Position numbers and translations under genes: made by a program. Source: JAJFUG01 sp964473155 (GTDB lineage: Bacteria; Gemmatimonadota; Glassbacteria; GWA2-58-10). From it: a stretch of DNA of 8,011 nucleotides. Below the pieces are notes generated by a model. That model worked only from the letters and a program-made list of their open reading frames with translations, had not been told where the DNA came from and did not search any database. The DNA lies in the NCBI GenBank assembly GCA_964473155.1, contig CAYYNT010000108.1, positions 1 through 8,011 of the forward strand. The letters are read 5' to 3'. Positions 5,876 through 8,011 of the stretch are shown here, piece by piece. Numbering within the stretch: the first letter of the stretch is position 1; the number at the start of each line of letters is the position of its first letter.

Positions 5876-7549
5876 GTGGGGGCCTGGGAAACATTTTTAA
5901 GCCTGCTGATACTGTTCACCGCGGCTCTGGCTATGGGCACGCTGGCCGAGGAACTGAAACAGTACGCCATTATCGGCTACCTGGCTGCCGGCATGCTGGT
6001 TGGACCGAATGTTCTCGGCTGGGTCGGTTCAAGCGAGACTGTAAGTTTGTTCGCCGACCTGGGTGTGGCCCTGCTGATGTTCTCGGTCGGGCTGGAGTTC
6101 TCCATCGAGAAGCTGATCAAGCTCAAGCAGATCACATTGCTCGGAGGCGCGGGCCAGGTGTTTTTAACCTCGGCCGCGGCGGCTTTGATTTTCCGGGCGC
6201 TCGGATTTGACTGGGGAGTATCCCTGGCTGTAGGCGTGATGATCGCCCAGACCAGCACGGCCTGCATGTCGCGCGCCCTGGCCGATATCACGCAGCTCGA
6301 TAGCCTCTGGGGGCGCAGCGGCATTGCCATTTCGCTGTTGCAGGATGTAACGGCGATTCCACTGGCGGTGATGATCGCGGCTATCGGCACGGGCGAATCG
6401 CACCGGGATTCTCTGGCGGCTTTCGGGCAGGCTATTCTTTACGGAGCGTTAATCTATATCGTGCTTCTTCTGCTGATCCGTTATGTGCTTCCCCGGTTTG
6501 TGAGCAATCGCAGTTGGAGCAGCAACCGCGAGTTGCCCGTGCTTTTAGCTGTGGTCGTGGCTTTCAGTTCAGCCTGGATTTCGCACCGGGTGGGGTTGAG
6601 TCCGGCTTTCGGCGCTTTCATCGCCGGGCTGCTGCTTTCGGCGTCGCCCTACGCTATTCAGATACGAGCAGATGTGTCTCCCCTGCGCTCGCTGCTGGTG
6701 ACGCTGTTTTTCGCGTCGATTGGCCTGATGGCCAACCCGGGCTGGGTGATCCGCAACCCGGTCGCCACTTTCAGCATGGTCGCGGTGGTTCTGCTGCTGA
6801 AGCCGCTGGTGGTGTTCGGCCTGATGCGGGCGCTGCGTTACGGCTACGGCATTTCGAGCGCCACCGGCCTCTGCCATGCGCAGGTCGGAGAATTCGGCCT
6901 GTTGCTTGCCGGGGTGGCCCTTACCTCTGGAGCGATAAACCTGGAACTGTTTGAGTTCGTGGTCTCGGTGGCGGTCCTGACACTGTTTGTCAACCCCTAC
7001 ATCGTGAGAGCCGCGCCCGCGGTTAGCCGCTGGGCGGAACGCACGGTCCGGCGCATGGGCCACTCCACCAGTCTGCCGGACGAAATGGAATGGGTACGCT
7101 CAGGTGAATACAAGAAATTCATCATCATCGGGTTCGGACCGGCCGGGCAAAGGGCCGCCGAGAAACTGTATGACAGGTACAGGGACGATATCCTGATTAT
7201 GGACCTGAATCAGCGTAACGCCAGGATTGCGCAGGGGTACGGGTTGGATTTCGTGGTTGGGGACGCCCGTTCGCGGGAGCTGCTCGAACACGTGCATGTC
7301 GATAAAGCTCAGGCTGTTCTGCTCACCCTGCCGGACCCTGAGGCCTGCCGCACCATCATCCACCTCTGCAAATCGATCGATACAGGGGTGCGGGTTTTTG
7401 CCCGCGCGCGCTACCATGTGCTGCAGTGGGACCTGATGCTCTCCGGGGCCGAGGCGGTGGTCAGCGAGGAGGACCAGGTGGGCATGCGCCTGGCCGAGGA
7501 GGTGCTTTCCGCGCTGCATGTCGAGGAAGCGCCAAACGAAAGTGAGTGA
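5876..7549 (+). CDS. CPA2 (Kef-like) cation/proton antiporter with RCK/TrkA-N domain
   Basis: The 557-aa inner-membrane protein is expected to exchange K+ or Na+ for protons. Residues about 5-380 form the hydrophobic exchanger domain with around 12 membrane segments. Family marks are YLAAGMLVGPNVLG (35-48), DLGVALLMFSVGLEFS (61-76), the ion-site LLQDVTAIP (154-162, Asp157), SPAFGAFIAGLLLS (242-255), FFASIGLMANP (278-288) and QVGEFGLLLAG (336-346). A cytosolic Rossmann domain follows (about 414-530): IIIGFGPAGQ (416-425), a beta-2 acidic residue in IMDLN (Asp443), and VGDARSRELL (461-470), the TrkA-N/RCK pattern that senses nucleotides. There is no TrkA-C domain and the C-terminus is short, as in Kef/YbaL-type proteins. 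Translation starts at GTG 5876 behind AAGGGGGA (5865-5872). The 25-bp gap to phr suggests one transcript. Ion specificity cannot be read from sequence. Confidence 0.93.
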   Translation: MGAWETFLSLLILFTAALAMGTLAEELKQYAIIGYLAAGMLVGPNVLGWVGSSETVSLFADLGVALLMFSVGLEFSIEKLIKLKQITLLGGAGQVFLTSAAAALIFRALGFDWGVSLAVGVMIAQTSTACMSRALADITQLDSLWGRSGIAISLLQDVTAIPLAVMIAAIGTGESHRDSLAAFGQAILYGALIYIVLLLLIRYVLPRFVSNRSWSSNRELPVLLAVVVAFSSAWISHRVGLSPAFGAFIAGLLLSASPYAIQIRADVSPLRSLLVTLFFASIGLMANPGWVIRNPVATFSMVAVVLLLKPLVVFGLMRALRYGYGISSATGLCHAQVGEFGLLLAGVALTSGAINLELFEFVVSVAVLTLFVNPYIVRAAPAVSRWAERTVRRMGHSTSLPDEMEWVRSGEYKKFIIIGFGPAGQRAAEKLYDRYRDDILIMDLNQRNARIAQGYGLDFVVGDARSRELLEHVHVDKAQAVLLTLPDPEACRTIIHLCKSIDTGVRVFARARYHVLQWDLMLSGAEAVVSEEDQVGMRLAEEVLSALHVEEAPNESE

Positions 7550-7623
7550 AGACCTGTCTCGGACAGTGCGTGATTTGAAGTAATGAGAAAGGTGTGTCGA
7601 TTTATTTGGATTTAATCCCCCTC

Positions 7624-7663
7624 GATCCCAGCAATATCCGGTTAGGATATTGCTGAGAGGATC
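7624..7663. other. Strong two-part hairpin at the end of element B, possible transcription end
   Basis: CAGCAATATCC (7629-7639) and GGATATTGCTG (7645-7655) form a perfect 11-bp stem closed by the loop GGTTA. The outer arms GATCC (7624-7628) and GGATC (7659-7663) add five pairs across a 3-nt bulge. It lies 75 nt after the antiporter stop codon. Neither strand has a proper T-run after it (AAAAAAGTTTT follows on the plus strand), so termination would be non-canonical. In element A the same loop is kept but the stem has decayed. Confidence 0.6.
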
Positions 7664-7676
7664 AAAAAAGTTTTAC

Positions 7677-7696
7677 GGTCACGGTGCACCGTGACC
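7677..7696. repeat. 20-bp perfect palindrome in element B
   Basis: GGTCACGGTGCACCGTGACC is fully self-complementary and corresponds to the 16-bp palindrome in element A. It is two pairs longer on each side than A's copy, which reads GGATCACG at its left flank and so has lost pairing. Confidence 0.88.
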
Positions 7697-8011
7697 CTAC
7701 GTCGAAAGTCTCAGGAAAAGATAGACTTTTTCCGGCCCTCCGGCCTTATGTTTTCGGGTCTCGTTTTTCAAGCGGCCCGCCCAGGGCCGTCCGGGGCCGT
7801 ATGTCCGAGCCACGCATAAAAAGCGGAGTAATTGCTACGGACACGCTCAAGCCTGGACAAGCCCTCGCGGCCGGGCGGGCAATCAGCGCCAGCGTCGCCC
7901 TGCAAAGCGGGCAGCGCGCAGAGGCTCCATGCACACCGCAGGTTGAAAAAGAGTCGTGGCCTGTGCGAGTTTACGGCCCCAAAGCGTCTTTTGGTCCTTT
8001 TCCACAAGCCG

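Larger units (their letters stand above)
7550..8011. other. Non-coding 3' region, mostly element B
   Basis: After the antiporter stop codon come about 40 bp of unique sequence, including a small CTGTC-TCG-GACAG hairpin (7554-7566) without a T-run, and then element B to the window edge. No gene is supported. Open frames of 62-79 codons on the minus strand are the counterparts of those in element A and are not conserved in a protein-like way. No canonical intrinsic terminator for the plus-strand operon is visible; the strong hairpin at 7624-7663 may fill that role. Confidence 0.65.
7590..8011 (-). mobile_element. Element B: second copy of element A, inverted and cut by the window edge
   Basis: The left end AGGTGTGTCGA (7590-7600) matches the 11-bp end of element A at 10 positions, and the following TTTGGATTTAATCCCCCTCG module (about 7604-7623) also matches A's left end. 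From 7636 to 8011 the reverse strand aligns with 4060-3684 of A with no net length difference. Conserved blocks include the last 49 bases before the edge, ACGGCCCCGGACGGCCCT and AGCAATATCCTAACCGGA. It lacks the C/G-hairpin insert seen in A's right end. The flank AGAA is not TTAG, so the duplication of this copy can only be judged beyond the window. No mobility gene is visible. Confidence 0.72.

Noticed and set aside
7554..7566. CTGTC-TCG-GACAG hairpin as a terminator.
   Set aside because: The stem has only 5 bp, and no T-run follows.
7624..7680. Classical Rho-independent terminator after the antiporter gene.
   Set aside because: The hairpin is strong, but the plus strand continues with A-rich sequence and only four T residues, and the minus strand lacks a T-run too.

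Overview
This is a roughly 58-60 % GC bacterial chromosome segment. Five full-length genes sit in two divergent blocks, separated and flanked by repeat-rich non-coding DNA. No rRNA, tRNA or CRISPR was seen. No gene identifies the host. Chromosomal housekeeping genes, a secreted DUF6528-like propeller and dense palindromic or MITE-like repeats fit a large-genome environmental bacterium, such as Desulfobacterota, FCB-group or candidate phyla. That placement is low-confidence inference.

Minus-strand block (120-3548): an M32 zinc carboxypeptidase, then an exported beta-propeller protein, then a PfkB-family (fructokinase-like) sugar kinase. The genes are chained with 8-nt and 4-nt gaps, and each downstream Shine-Dalgarno sequence overlaps the end of the gene before it. 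This looks like one translationally coupled operon. A functional link (peptide trimming, envelope or sugar-associated protein, sugar phosphorylation) is not obvious.

Plus-strand block (4510-7549): a class II CPD photolyase with a clear sigma70-type promoter, followed 25 bp later by a CPA2 (Kef-like) cation/proton antiporter with a C-terminal nucleotide-binding RCK domain. The two are probably co-transcribed.

Non-coding DNA: the 961-bp divergent intergenic region (3549-4509) is mostly mobile or repeat DNA. Element A (3582-4200, about 619 bp) has 11-bp terminal inverted repeats. Element C (4205-4395, 191 bp) has about 19-bp terminal inverted repeats. Both are bracketed by TTAG tetranucleotides, and they share the middle one. 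A second copy of element A (element B, 7590 to beyond 8011) lies after the antiporter gene in opposite orientation, so the photolyase-antiporter pair is framed by inverted copies of one repeat. Three exact palindromes with the core CACGGTGCACCGTG occur in A, B and C. None of the short reading frames inside the repeats shows protein-like conservation. The main novelty candidate is therefore this family of non-coding, hairpin-rich, TIR-bearing elements and its arrangement around the photolyase operon.
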